Shown here: piece after piece, positions 1 to 8,414 of the stretch
Layout: each line of letters opens with the position of its first letter
Numbering within the stretch: the first letter of the stretch is position 1
Assembly (NCBI GenBank): GCA_002790835.1
Contig: PFVX01000079.1
Span: 132,495 to 174,539, forward strand
From: a bacterium CG_4_9_14_3_um_filter_65_15
GTDB taxonomy: Bacteria; Krumholzibacteriota; Krumholzibacteriia; LZORAL124-64-63
DNA: 42,045 nucleotides
Direction: 5' to 3'
Notes under the pieces: model-generated
Told to the model about the DNA's origin: nothing
What the model saw: only the letters and a program-made list of their open reading frames with translations
The model's database searches: none
Translations under genes and position numbers: made by a program

Positions 1-1619
1 TCGGCCACGAAGGCGAAATCGCCCTCGAGGGTGACGCCGCGGGAGCGGCCCGGGGTGTCGAAGAAACCGATTTCCACCGGCGCGCTGGGGTTGGAGGCAT
101 CGGCGATGCGCAGGCCGGCCGTGTCGTCGGCCACGTAGAGCAACCCGTCGCGCAGGGAGACGTCCCAGGCGTAGCCGGGAGAGTCGAAACCACCGGTGGC
201 GACGGGCGCGGAGGGGTCGGAGATGTCGAAGGTCACGATGCCGTCGGAGCCGTCGGCCATGAAGGCGATGTCTCCGTCCAGGGCCAGGTCGTAGGCCCGA
301 TCGAGGGTGTTGACGTTGCCGGTCAAGGTCGGCTTGAACGGGTTGCCGACGTCCACGATGGTCAGGCCGCCGGAGTAGTCGGCCACGTAGGCGTAATCTC
401 CGCGGACCTTCACGCCGGTGCCCCAGCCGGGGGTGTCGTACCACCCGATCTGGATCGGGGCTGTGGGGTCGCTGACGTCGAAGATGCGCAGGCCGTCGTA
501 GTCGTCGGCCAGGTAGGCGACGTCGCCGCGCACGACCACTCCCTGGGCCCAGCTGCCGGCGTCGTAGAAGGCGGTTTCGACCATGTTGCCGGGGTCGGTC
601 ACGTCCAACACGCGCATCCCGTCGGAAAAGTCCGCCAGGTAGGCGTAGGTCCCGTCACAGGTCACATCGAAGGCGAAGCGGGCGGCGACGTAGACTCCCG
701 TGACCACGGGGGAAGCCGGATTGGCGACATCGAGGATGCGCAGGTCGCCGTTGCTGTCCGCCAGGTAGGCCGTGTTGCCGACCACCGACACGCGTCGGGC
801 CAGTCCGGGGGACTGGTAGAACCCGGTTTCGGTCGGGGTGGTGGGGTCGCTCACATCGATGATGCGCAACCCGCGGTTGTAGTCGGCGATGTAAGCGAAG
901 CCGCCGGCGATTTCCACGCCCAGGGCGAAGCCGGGGGTGTCCAACGATCCGACCACCTGCGGCGACAGGGGGTTGGATGCGTCGACGACCTTCAGGCCGT
1001 TGTCCCCGTCGGCGAGATAGATCAGGCTGTCGGTGGCGAGGACGCCCATGGTGAAATCGGTGGTGGGTTCGAAGCTCACCTCGAAGGGAAGTCCGGGATC
1101 GGAGACGTCGATGATGCGCAGGCCGGCCTCGCCGTCGGCAACGTAGGCGAGGCTGCCGAGGACCGATACGTCCCGCGCGCGATCGGGGGTGTCGAAGACG
1201 CCGAACAGGGATGGGGCATGGGGGTCGGCGGCGTTGACGATGTACAGACCCGCCTGTCCGTCGGCGGCAAAAATCAGGTTTCCGCTGATGTCCAGGCCCA
1301 TGATGGGCTCGGGCGTCAGCACGCGGCCGCCCAGGAGGGGATTTTCGGCGGTGGAGGAGTCGAGCACCTGGACATAGGCGCCGTTGGCGAAGGCAGCCAG
1401 GGGCCCCCGCCACGAGATGGCGCGGCTGGGACCGCCGCCCCAGGCCCCCATCCAGGTCATGTTCAGGCTGTCACCGGTCTGCTTGTCCGCAGCAGAAGTC
1501 GCCGAAAGGAGTTCGGGCGGGCGTACGGTCGCGTTCTCGGCCAGGGAGGCCACCGGAATCAACACCAGGGCCGCCGACAAGAAGACACAGAAATGCCGTA
1601 TGAACTTCCGCCAAACCAT
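1..1619 (-). CDS. LVIVD-repeat secreted beta-propeller protein (3' end beyond window)
   Basis: The minus-strand frame starting with ATG at 1617-1619 stays open to the window edge, giving 539 codons. A GGAGGT ribosome site lies just upstream. The N-terminus is a signal peptide (MVWRKFIRHFCVFLSAALVL, then a cleavage-like SLAEN). From about residue 105 onward the protein consists of repeats of roughly 42-43 residues, each ending in a motif such as GLRIIDVSDP, GLKVVDASNP or GLTIVDVGNP with a preceding YVADY-type strand. I count ten and the beginning of an eleventh. LVIVD repeats are known from secreted or surface bacterial and archaeal proteins and are thought to fold as beta-propeller blades. 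The ligand is unknown. The C-terminus, which could carry a sorting or T9SS-type anchor, is outside the window. High confidence in the family, low in any specific role. Confidence 0.9.
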   Translation of the reverse strand, partial: MVWRKFIRHFCVFLSAALVLIPVASLAENATVRPPELLSATSAADKQTGDSLNMTWMGAWGGGPSRAISWRGPLAAFANGAYVQVLDSSTAENPLLGGRVLTPEPIMGLDISGNLIFAADGQAGLYIVNAADPHAPSLFGVFDTPDRARDVSVLGSLAYVADGEAGLRIIDVSDPGLPFEVSFEPTTDFTMGVLATDSLIYLADGDNGLKVVDASNPLSPQVVGSLDTPGFALGVEIAGGFAYIADYNRGLRIIDVSDPTTPTETGFYQSPGLARRVSVVGNTAYLADSNGDLRILDVANPASPVVTGVYVAARFAFDVTCDGTYAYLADFSDGMRVLDVTDPGNMVETAFYDAGSWAQGVVVRGDVAYLADDYDGLRIFDVSDPTAPIQIGWYDTPGWGTGVKVRGDYAYVADYSGGLTIVDVGNPFKPTLTGNVNTLDRAYDLALDGDIAFMADGSDGIVTFDISDPSAPVATGGFDSPGYAWDVSLRDGLLYVADDTAGLRIADASNPSAPVEIGFFDTPGRSRGVTLEGDFAFVA

Positions 1620-1671
1620 CGCTGACCTCCGGAACCCGTAATCCCCCAGAAAATGACCCAATTTGGCCAAT

Positions 1672-1701
1672 ATCATAACAAAAAACAGGCCACTTGGTCA
1701 A
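1672..1701 (-). promoter_or_regulatory. Sigma70-like promoter for the LVIVD-repeat gene
   Basis: On the minus strand TTGACC (1696-1701) and TATGAT (1672-1677) are separated by 18 bases. Each matches 5 of 6 consensus positions. The site sits in an AT-rich island that stands out from the GC-rich surroundings, about 50 bases upstream of the ATG at 1619. Confidence 0.65.
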
Positions 1702-1744
1702 TTAATAATCCGGACAATTATTATAATCAATATCACTTGGGACA

Positions 1745-2614
1745 CTATTGCGGGTTCTCGGCCTCGTCTGCCGCCACGAACTCCAGTTCCTTCACCTCGG
1801 GAATCAGCCCCGCCCGGTGGCCGCGGTCCAGCAGTTCCCGGATGGCGGCCCGGCCGCGGTCGCCGTAGTCCAGGGTCCAGTCGTTGACGTACATGCCCAC
1901 GAACTCGTCGGCCAGCTCACCGCCCATGTCCCGCGCCCAGCCCAGGGCGTAGTCCAGGGCGGCTTGGCGGTTATCCAGGCTGTAGCGGATGCTGGCGGTG
2001 AGAATGTCGCTGATGCCCTTCATCTTGTCGCCGTGCTTCTTGTGGATGGCGTTGCCGCCCAGGGGCAGGGGCCAGTCCCGGTGGCCGGTGGTCTCCCACC
2101 ACCACTGTCCGAGGTTGATGCATTCGGCCAACCCCGCGTCCCGGTAGGTGAGTTGACCTTCGTGGATGATCAATCCGGCGGGGAACTCGCCGCTCGCCAC
2201 GCGGGGGATGATCTCGTCGAAGGGCACGACCGCAGCCTCGAACCGGCCGATGGCAAGGAGCAGTTCCAGGTACGCGGAGGTCATCTTGCCGGGTATGGCG
2301 ATGGTGGTGTCGGCCAGGTCCTGCGGGGCGATCTTCTGCGGCGCGACCACCATGGGGCCGTAACCGAAACCCATGCTCGCTCCGGCCGGCAGCAGGGCGT
2401 ACTTGTCCAACACGTAGGCGTAGGCGTGGATGCTGATGGCGGTGATGTCCAGTTCCCCGCGCGTGGCGCGCTCGTTGAGGGTCTGGATGTCCTCCATCAC
2501 GTGCGTGAAGTGGTAGGGACCGGTGTCGATCTTGTCCTTGGCCAGGGCGTAGAACATGAAGGCGTCGTCGGGGTCGGGGCTGTGGCCCAGGGTCAATTCG
2601 ATCCGGTCGGACAT
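1745..2614 (-). CDS. mqnD: MqnD-like 1,4-dihydroxy-6-naphthoate synthase / MqnA-MqnD family protein
   Basis: This is a 289-residue protein of the MqnA/MqnD family, which has a periplasmic-binding-protein fold. MqnD converts cyclic dehypoxanthine futalosine to 1,4-dihydroxy-6-naphthoate in the futalosine route to menaquinone. Family features visible are an N-terminal SPDPDDAFMFYAL (SPCPNDTF-like in MqnD), the region DITAISIHAYAYVLDKYALL, and GYGPMVVA. There is no signal peptide, so it should be cytosolic and not a transport-binding protein. I start it at MSDRIELTL (ATG 2612-2614) because GGGAG precedes that ATG and homology begins there; an in-frame upstream start would add 26 residues without family similarity. 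It lies 46 bases downstream of the next minus-strand gene and may share its transcript. No other menaquinone gene is in the window, so the substrate is inferred from family only. Confidence 0.75.
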   Translation of the reverse strand: MSDRIELTLGHSPDPDDAFMFYALAKDKIDTGPYHFTHVMEDIQTLNERATRGELDITAISIHAYAYVLDKYALLPAGASMGFGYGPMVVAPQKIAPQDLADTTIAIPGKMTSAYLELLLAIGRFEAAVVPFDEIIPRVASGEFPAGLIIHEGQLTYRDAGLAECINLGQWWWETTGHRDWPLPLGGNAIHKKHGDKMKGISDILTASIRYSLDNRQAALDYALGWARDMGGELADEFVGMYVNDWTLDYGDRGRAAIRELLDRGHRAGLIPEVKELEFVAADEAENPQ

Positions 2615-2660
2615 CGTGCTCTCCCGTTCACGCGGCTGGGGGCCGCGTGGCGGCTGGGGT

Positions 2661-3737
2661 TCATTTGGACTGGGAACGGCGACTGGCCACAAATAACAAG
2701 ATCAAGGCGAAGAGGGCCAGCACCAAAACCAGACGCACCGGCACCCCGATACCCTGCCCGGAGCTTTCGGAGTCACCGGGTGTCGTCGTCGTCGCCGCCG
2801 AATCCTCTCCGGCGGCAAACAGGTTGCCTTTCGGCCCGGTCTGCGTGTCGGGGCCAGTCAGCCGCACGGAAAGGGTTCGCCCGGCGTCGACAGGCGGCCC
2901 GTGGTAGCGGGCATAGCCGGGGAAATCCGCCGACTGGGCCGGCTCCAGGCCGGCGCCCACGGCTTCCAGCCAATCGGGCGAAAGCAACAGGCTCCAGGAT
3001 TCCAGGGGGAAGTTCAGGCCCACCGGCAGTTCCAGGTTCTCGGCCCAGGGGAGCTGGACAGTGACGCGGATGGTGTTCTTGCCCCAGGTCAGGGGAGCGG
3101 CCAGGAGCAGGCGATCGCTCCTGGCGGCGACGGCGATGGGGGTGGGTTCCGGACCGCGGGTGTAGGTGGCCTCGGGATTCGACGCTCCCGCCGGTATCGC
3201 CAGTTCCAGGGTCCGGTCATCGGCCAGGACGGTGCGCTGCGGTGAAGTGGCGTTGTTGAACTGGAGGAGATATTCCAAATCCAGGAGCTCTCCGCGCCGG
3301 TGAACGACGAGGTTCAAACCGGTCTGACTCACTCCCTGCAGATCATCGGTGGCGTCGAAAACGTTCACCGTCAGGGTGTCGCCGACCATCTTGCCGCCCC
3401 GATACTCGAACCAGTAGGGAACGTCCCGCCACCAGGCGGTCACGATGTAGTGGCCCGCGTCCTTCAGGGGCACCCCCTCCAGGGTGAAGGTCGAGCCGGA
3501 CGGGTGTGTATCCAGGATCCTGTTGAGGCGGAAAGTCATGTAGTCGATGGTCAGACGGTCCACGGCGCCGGGACCCTGGGTCGTGGCGTTGAAGACCCGG
3601 AAGGTCACCGACGCGTCGAACCCGTCCCGGGTCTGGGCCCGGGCGCTGGCCGTCCAGGGTTCGGGGACCAGGCCGCAGATCATGGCGATTCCCAGCACCC
3701 ATCCGAAGCGTCGCGCGAATTGGCATCTTCCGTGCAT
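2661..3737 (-). CDS. Secreted protein with C-terminal membrane anchor, function unknown
   Basis: The protein has 358 residues. A signal peptide (charged MHGRCQFARRFG, then a hydrophobic stretch, cleavage near ASARAQ) leads into a largely beta-type domain of about 290 residues with few charged helices. A single hydrophobic segment (VPVRLVLVLALFALILLFVA, about residues 332-351) follows, with a short basic tail RRSQSK. This layout places the main domain outside the cytoplasmic membrane with the tail inside. AGGAGG lies 4-5 bases before the ATG. I do not recognise the central domain; it has a loose look of carboxypeptidase-regulatory or Ig-like beta domains. A Gly/Ser/Thr-rich linker with a TTTTP-type stretch sits before the anchor. 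It is divergent from the TPR gene at 3863 and upstream of the MqnD-like gene. Confidence 0.75.
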   Translation of the reverse strand: MHGRCQFARRFGWVLGIAMICGLVPEPWTASARAQTRDGFDASVTFRVFNATTQGPGAVDRLTIDYMTFRLNRILDTHPSGSTFTLEGVPLKDAGHYIVTAWWRDVPYWFEYRGGKMVGDTLTVNVFDATDDLQGVSQTGLNLVVHRRGELLDLEYLLQFNNATSPQRTVLADDRTLELAIPAGASNPEATYTRGPEPTPIAVAARSDRLLLAAPLTWGKNTIRVTVQLPWAENLELPVGLNFPLESWSLLLSPDWLEAVGAGLEPAQSADFPGYARYHGPPVDAGRTLSVRLTGPDTQTGPKGNLFAAGEDSAATTTTPGDSESSGQGIGVPVRLVLVLALFALILLFVASRRSQSK

Positions 3738-3805
3738 GTTCCCTCCTCTGGGGCGGCAAGCTGCCCGCTTGAGTTACCCCCGTTCTTCCGGTACATTCGC
3801 TGCCG

Positions 3806-3833
3806 AGTATAGGGGACTTGGGCTCCCATGCAA
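3806..3833 (-). promoter_or_regulatory. Possible promoter for the membrane-anchored protein gene
   Basis: On the minus strand TTGCAT (3828-3833) and TATACT (3806-3811) are 16 bases apart; the -10 matches 5 of 6 positions, the -35 only 3 of 6. It lies in the 125-base divergent region between 3737 and 3863. I found no equally good promoter for the plus-strand TPR gene. Confidence 0.4.
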
Positions 3834-3862
3834 TCTTTCCCTGCCACCAAAGGTGGATGGCA

Positions 3863-4948
3863 ATGACGCCTCGTCTGATGGTTTCCCCGCTGTCTGGCAT
3901 GATCCGTGCCCGGATTCTCGCCATATTCCTGCTGGGGGCGCTGATGCTGCCCTCGGCCGGCCGCGCCCAGTATCAATGGGAAACCCGCCATACCGAGGCC
4001 TTCACCCTGGAGCCGGCAGAGTCTTTCCAGTTCCGGGTCCCTTTTGCCGACATCCAGGTGCGCAGCTGGAAACTGGTGGTCGACGGGCAGAATCAGGTTT
4101 GCGATCTCAGCGTCCTGAGGGTCAAGGACGAATCCCTGCTCTACTTCCAGACCCACGAATCCCGGCACGAGGTGCTGATCCCCTGGGGAACGGGCGAAGA
4201 AGTCATCGTGGTGATCAACAACGGCCCCGCGAAGGCGACCTACACGGTGAAGTTCCTGGGGCCGCCCAGCGACCAGGTGCACGCAGCCTACAGTTTCCAC
4301 GTCAACCGAGCCCTCGAGGATTTCGCCTCGGGCCGGCGGCTGGACGCCCAGGATCAGTGTCAGATCGCCCTGCGCCAGAACCCCCAGGACGCGGTGGCCA
4401 AGGTGCTGTTGGCCAGCTTCCTGCGCGAAGGGCGTTTCTACACGCGGGCCTCGGTGCTGGTGGAGGAGGCCCTGCTGGGCGACCTGCCCCGGGAAATGCG
4501 CCGGCTGGCCGAAGATCTGCAGTCCGAGCTGGTGGTCCTGCGGGCGCCCTTGGCGCCGGAAATCCAGCAGAGCATCGACAAGGTCGCCGAACTCATCAGC
4601 CAGAACGACGGCGAGCGGGCCGTGAAGATCTGCAACGAGGTGCTGGACAAGTCCGAGTTGCCTCTGCGCGCCAAGAGCCGCCTGCACCTGTTGCGGGGCC
4701 AGTCCCTGGATCTGCAGGAGCGGGATTTCGAGGCGGTCGACGCCTTCACAACGGCCCTGGGTCTGGCCCGCAGCAAGGCCGAGGAAGCGGTGATCTATTT
4801 TCACATGGGCCGTTTGTACAGCAAGATGGGCAATTCCGCCCAGGCCCGCGGCGCGTTCACCATGGCCCTGCAATCGGGTCTGCCCAGCGGCCTGGAGTTG
4901 CAGGCGCGGGAGAATCTCCAGGCCATCGAAAGCCATCCCGACAATTGA
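3863..4948 (+). CDS. Secreted TPR-repeat protein
   Basis: The protein has 361 residues. A signal peptide runs from MTPRLMV through a hydrophobic core AIFLLGALMLPSAG to a likely cleavage at GRAQ. Next comes a beta-rich domain of about 100 residues, then from about residue 140 helical TPR-type repeats (for example ALEDFASGRRLDAQDQCQIALRQ, and near the end VIYFHMGRLYSKMGNSAQ). TPR arrays act as protein-binding scaffolds. I chose ATG 3863 because an AGGTGG-like site precedes it. ATG 3818 would add 15 residues that spoil the signal peptide; ATG 3899 has no ribosome site. It is the first gene of a plus-strand run that continues through 12852, 28 bases before the GT9 gene. A role in cell-envelope assembly is plausible from its neighbours but unproven. 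Confidence 0.8.
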   Translation: MTPRLMVSPLSGMIRARILAIFLLGALMLPSAGRAQYQWETRHTEAFTLEPAESFQFRVPFADIQVRSWKLVVDGQNQVCDLSVLRVKDESLLYFQTHESRHEVLIPWGTGEEVIVVINNGPAKATYTVKFLGPPSDQVHAAYSFHVNRALEDFASGRRLDAQDQCQIALRQNPQDAVAKVLLASFLREGRFYTRASVLVEEALLGDLPREMRRLAEDLQSELVVLRAPLAPEIQQSIDKVAELISQNDGERAVKICNEVLDKSELPLRAKSRLHLLRGQSLDLQERDFEAVDAFTTALGLARSKAEEAVIYFHMGRLYSKMGNSAQARGAFTMALQSGLPSGLELQARENLQAIESHPDN

Positions 4949-4976
4949 GACACCGTAGCGACCGGGAGCAGCGAGC

Positions 4977-6068
4977 GTGAAACTGCAGCGAGACTGTTTT
5001 CACTTCCGGGGGCACGTGCCCTGCCGGCCCCACAAGGAGAAGGGCGTCCATTGCGAGGGCTGCCCCGATTTCCGTCCGCGGGCCGGACGCATCCTGATCG
5101 TCAAGCTGGGAGCGGCCGGTGACGTGATCCGCACCACGCCGCTGTTGCACGTCCTCAAGCGGGATTATCCCGACCACATCCTGACCTGGGTGACCGACTT
5201 CCCGGACCTGCTGCCCGACTCGGTGGACGATCCGGCCCGCCTGGATACCCCCACCGAATTGTGGCTGCGCCACACCCCGTTCGACCTGGTGATCAACCTG
5301 GACAAGGACCGGCAGGCCTGCGCCCTGGCGGCATCCGTCCAGGCCGGCCGTCGTTGGGGGTTCACCCTGGGGGATGACGGGATGTGCCGGCCGGTGACCG
5401 AAGGGGTGACCCCGCAGCAGGCGGCCGCCGCGCAGGCCAAGTTCCACACCGGCCTGTTCGACGACGTGAACCAAGCCTGCACCCTGAGCTATCCCCAGGA
5501 GATCTTCGCCATCTGCGGCTACGAGTTCGCAGGCCAGGAGTACATCCTGGATCGGCCGCAGCCGGCGCCCCATTTCGATCTGCCCGAGGGAACCCTGGTG
5601 GGCCTGAACACCGGCTGCGGCGGGCGCTGGACCAGCCGCCTGTGGCCCGAAGACCACTGGGCGGCTCTGGCCAGCGGGCTGCAGGACGCCGGGCTCGTGC
5701 CGGTGCTGCTCGGCGGCCCGGACGAGGACGCCCGCAACCGGAGGTTGAGCGCGGCAACCGGCGCCGTCTATCCGGGACATTTCGACCTGCGCACCTTCCT
5801 CGGGCTGATGGATCGCTGCGAGATCGTGGTGACGGCCGTAACCATGGCCATGCACATCGCCCTGGGGCTGGGCAAGAAGCTGGTCCTGTTCAACAACATC
5901 TTCAATCCCCGTGAGTTCGAGCTGTACGGTCGCGGCCGGATCCTGGCGCCCGACAGCCCCTGCACCTGCTTCTTCCAACCGCGCTGCCGGCGCAAGGACT
6001 TTTGCCTGGAGACGCTGCGGCCCGAGGCCGCCCTGGCCGCCGTGATCGAGTTGGCGGACCGGACATGA
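4977..6068 (+). CDS. GT9-family (heptosyltransferase-like) glycosyltransferase with Cys clusters
   Basis: The protein has 363 residues and starts at GTG, with GGGAG upstream. The GT-B fold of family 9 is seen in ILIVKLGAAGDVIRTTPLL (about residues 39-57), in LNTGCGGRWTSRLWPEDHW, where LPS heptosyltransferases have their sugar-nucleotide region, and in AMHIALGLGKKLVLF. These enzymes add heptose or another sugar to lipid A-core or related glycans on the cytoplasmic face. Unusual for a classical WaaC/WaaF are an N-terminal Cys/His cluster (C7, H9, C16, H19, C26, C29) and a C-terminal one (C329, C331, C337, C343). They could bind zinc or an iron-sulfur cluster. The stop overlaps the next start as ATGA. 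The sugar donor and acceptor cannot be told from sequence. Confidence 0.88.
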   Translation: MKLQRDCFHFRGHVPCRPHKEKGVHCEGCPDFRPRAGRILIVKLGAAGDVIRTTPLLHVLKRDYPDHILTWVTDFPDLLPDSVDDPARLDTPTELWLRHTPFDLVINLDKDRQACALAASVQAGRRWGFTLGDDGMCRPVTEGVTPQQAAAAQAKFHTGLFDDVNQACTLSYPQEIFAICGYEFAGQEYILDRPQPAPHFDLPEGTLVGLNTGCGGRWTSRLWPEDHWAALASGLQDAGLVPVLLGGPDEDARNRRLSAATGAVYPGHFDLRTFLGLMDRCEIVVTAVTMAMHIALGLGKKLVLFNNIFNPREFELYGRGRILAPDSPCTCFFQPRCRRKDFCLETLRPEAALAAVIELADRT

Positions 6069-7222
6069 AGCTGGCGTTCCTGGGACCGGCGCCGCCGTTC
6101 CGGGGAGGGATCGTCACCTACTACGGTCTGCTGGCACGCGCTCTCGAGCAGGCGGGGCACCAGGTGTATTGGGCGTCGTTCGCAGCCCAGTATCCGGGCT
6201 TCCTCTTCCCGGGTACGACCCAGGAGGGGGAGACCGCGCCCTGGCTGGATCACCCCAACACCCCCCGCTTCGTTCCCTGGTCGCCCTGGAGCTGGTGGCG
6301 CGCCGCGCGCGACATCGAGGCCGCGGGCGTCGAGGCGGTGGTCATCAAGTACTGGCTCCCCTTCTTCGCGCCGGGGTTCTGGGGGGTCACCCGCCGGCTG
6401 CGGGCCAAGGGCGTGCGGGTCGTCTACCTGCTGGACAACGTCATCCCCCACGAGAAGTATCCCCTCGGACAGTTCCTGACCCGCAAGGCCCTGGGCACCG
6501 GGCACGGGTTCATCGCCCAGAGCGGCCAGGTGCGCGCGGATCTGTTCTCCGTGTTGCCGGATACGGACCCGCAGGCGGTGCGCGACGTGCCCCATCCGGT
6601 CTATGATTTCGGAGCGCCGGGGCGACCGCGCAAGACCCGCCAGGAGGCCCGACGGGACCTGGGACTGGATCCCGACCGGCGCGTGGTGCTGTTTTTCGGT
6701 TTCATCAAACCCTACAAGGGCGTCGTTCATCTGATCGACGCGGCCGGTCCGTTGCGGGCGGAATTCGGCGACGAGTTGCAGGTGCTCATCGTCGGCGACA
6801 TCTACGGGGGCCGTCAGCCGTACCTGGACCGGATCGCCGCCTCCGCAGGGAAGGACATCGTCACCCTGGTCGAGGGTTTCGTGCCGGACGAAACGGTGGA
6901 AGACTACTTCGTCGCGGCCGACCTGGTGGTCTTGCCCTACGTTTCGGCTACCCAGAGCGGCATCGTGCAGATCGCCTACCATTACGACCGGCCGGTGGTG
7001 ACCACGCGGGTGGGCGGGCTGCCCGAAGTGGTCCGCGAAGGGGAGACGGGATTCCTGGTTCCGCCGGAGGATTCCGGCGCCCTGGCCGATGCGATCACCC
7101 GGTTCTTCCGCGAGGACAAGGCGGACGAGTTCGCCGCCGCGGTGGCCCGGGAAAAGAAGAAGTATTCCTGGGAGTCCATGGTGGAGGCCATCGTGGAGCT
7201 GGCCCAGGGCCCAAAGAGGTGA
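6065..7222 (+). CDS. GT4-family glycosyltransferase
   Basis: The protein has 385 residues. The GT-B architecture is clear. The N-terminal domain begins MKLAFLGPAPPFRGGI with the Gly-rich acceptor loop. The C-terminal donor domain has VVLFFGFIKPYKG, VEGFVPDETVEDYFVAADLVVLPY and RVGGLPEVVREGETGFLVPPED, typical of the Glycos_transf_1 family. It transfers a sugar from a nucleotide donor and probably acts in the cytoplasm, with no signal peptide or membrane segment. The classical EX7E motif near SATQSGIVQIAYHYDRP is degenerate, the first Glu being replaced. The start ATG at 6065 overlaps the GT9 stop by four bases, implying translational coupling and a shared glycan pathway. The longer reading frame starting at 6002 lies within GT9 and lacks family similarity there. 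Confidence 0.88.
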   Translation: MKLAFLGPAPPFRGGIVTYYGLLARALEQAGHQVYWASFAAQYPGFLFPGTTQEGETAPWLDHPNTPRFVPWSPWSWWRAARDIEAAGVEAVVIKYWLPFFAPGFWGVTRRLRAKGVRVVYLLDNVIPHEKYPLGQFLTRKALGTGHGFIAQSGQVRADLFSVLPDTDPQAVRDVPHPVYDFGAPGRPRKTRQEARRDLGLDPDRRVVLFFGFIKPYKGVVHLIDAAGPLRAEFGDELQVLIVGDIYGGRQPYLDRIAASAGKDIVTLVEGFVPDETVEDYFVAADLVVLPYVSATQSGIVQIAYHYDRPVVTTRVGGLPEVVREGETGFLVPPEDSGALADAITRFFREDKADEFAAAVAREKKKYSWESMVEAIVELAQGPKR

Positions 7223-7226
7223 AGTG

Positions 7227-8414
7227 ATGGGGTCGGTTTTGCACAGGACGCGAACGGGGTTGGAAGAGCTGCTGGCGCAGGGGTGCGACGGTCTGCGCGG
7301 CCGGCGGGCGGGTTTGCTCGTGCATCCGGCTTCGGTCGACGGATCCCTGCGCCCGACCGCCGAACTTCTGCACGACCATCCGCGGGTCGACCTGCGGGTC
7401 CTTTTCGGACCGCAGCACGGCATCAACGGCGAGACCCAGGACAACATGATCGAGTGGGAGGGATTCCGGGATCCGGTGACGGGCCTGCCGATCCATTCCC
7501 TCTACGGGCAGCAGCGCAAACCGACCGAGGCCATGCTGGCCGACATCGACGTGCTGGTCGTCGATCTGCAGGACGTCGGCGCCCGGTACTACACCTTCAT
7601 CTGGACCATGCTCCTGTGCCTGGAAGCCTGCGCCGAGAGCGGTCGGCAGATGGTGGTGCTGGATCGCCCCAATCCCCTGGGAGGGCTCGCCCGGGAGGGC
7701 GCCCTGCCCGAGCCCGGCTACGAATCCTTCGTCGGCCTGGCGCCGCTGCCCATGCGGCACGGCCTGACCATGGGCGAGTTGGCCCGGATGTGGAACGACC
7801 AGCGCGGCCTGGGCGTCGATCTGGAGGTGGTGGCCATGCAGGGCTGGGAACGGTCCATGGTTTTCGACGCCACCGGGCTGCCCTGGGTCCTGCCCTCGCC
7901 CAACATGCCCACCCTGGAAACCGCCTGGGTCTACCCCGGCGGGTGTCTGCTGGAAGGCACCAACCTGAGCGAGGGGCGCGGCACCACGCGGCCCTTCGAG
8001 ATCCTGGGCGCTCCCTTCATCGACCCCCACGCCTTGGTGAGCAGGATGGCCGCATTCGGGTTGCCCGGTTTCACCCTGCGGCCTCTGTCCTTTCAGCCCA
8101 CCTTCCACAAGTTCGCCGGCCGGGTCTGCGGTGGGGTGCAGGTCCACGTCACCGACCGCGGCACCTTCGGTCCGGTGGCCACCTTTCTGGCGCTGTTGAT
8201 GGCGATCCGGGAGCTGTACCCCGAGGATTTCGCCTGGCGCGAGCCGCCCTACGAATACGAGGTCGAAAAGCTGCCCATCGACATCCTGGCCGGAGGTCCG
8301 TGGCTGCGCCGCGCGGTGGACGGCGCCGATCCCCTGGCCGAGGTGATCGCGCGCTGGACTCCCGAACTGACGAGCTTCGACGAGGAAGCCGCCCGGTACC
8401 GGATCTATGGGTGA
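7227..8414 (+). CDS. namZ: NamZ/DUF1343 exo-beta-N-acetylmuramidase
   Basis: This 395-residue protein covers the whole DUF1343 family. Recognisable blocks are FGPQHGINGETQDNM, DVLVVDLQDVGARYYTF, VLDRPNPLGG, PSPNMPTLETAWVYPG followed by GTNLSEGRGTTRPFE, and FQPTFHKFAG. The Bacillus subtilis member NamZ releases terminal MurNAc from peptidoglycan fragments such as MurNAc-GlcNAc. Unlike that secreted enzyme, this one has no signal peptide, so it may act on fragments after import. GAGGTG lies 6 bases before the ATG. The next gene starts 8 bases before this stop and encodes the two enzyme activities expected to use MurNAc, which strongly supports a recycling role. The substrate is inferred, not shown. 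Confidence 0.88.
   Translation: MGSVLHRTRTGLEELLAQGCDGLRGRRAGLLVHPASVDGSLRPTAELLHDHPRVDLRVLFGPQHGINGETQDNMIEWEGFRDPVTGLPIHSLYGQQRKPTEAMLADIDVLVVDLQDVGARYYTFIWTMLLCLEACAESGRQMVVLDRPNPLGGLAREGALPEPGYESFVGLAPLPMRHGLTMGELARMWNDQRGLGVDLEVVAMQGWERSMVFDATGLPWVLPSPNMPTLETAWVYPGGCLLEGTNLSEGRGTTRPFEILGAPFIDPHALVSRMAAFGLPGFTLRPLSFQPTFHKFAGRVCGGVQVHVTDRGTFGPVATFLALLMAIRELYPEDFAWREPPYEYEVEKLPIDILAGGPWLRRAVDGADPLAEVIARWTPELTSFDEEAARYRIYG

Noticed and set aside
655-1413. 252-residue Arg/Pro-rich minus-strand reading frame
   Set aside because: It is out of frame with the LVIVD-repeat protein on the same strand, whose repeat pattern and signal peptide are unmistakable.
1748-3064. 438-residue plus-strand reading frame
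   Set aside because: Antisense to the MqnD-like gene and the anchored secreted protein, both of which have clear domain or signal features.
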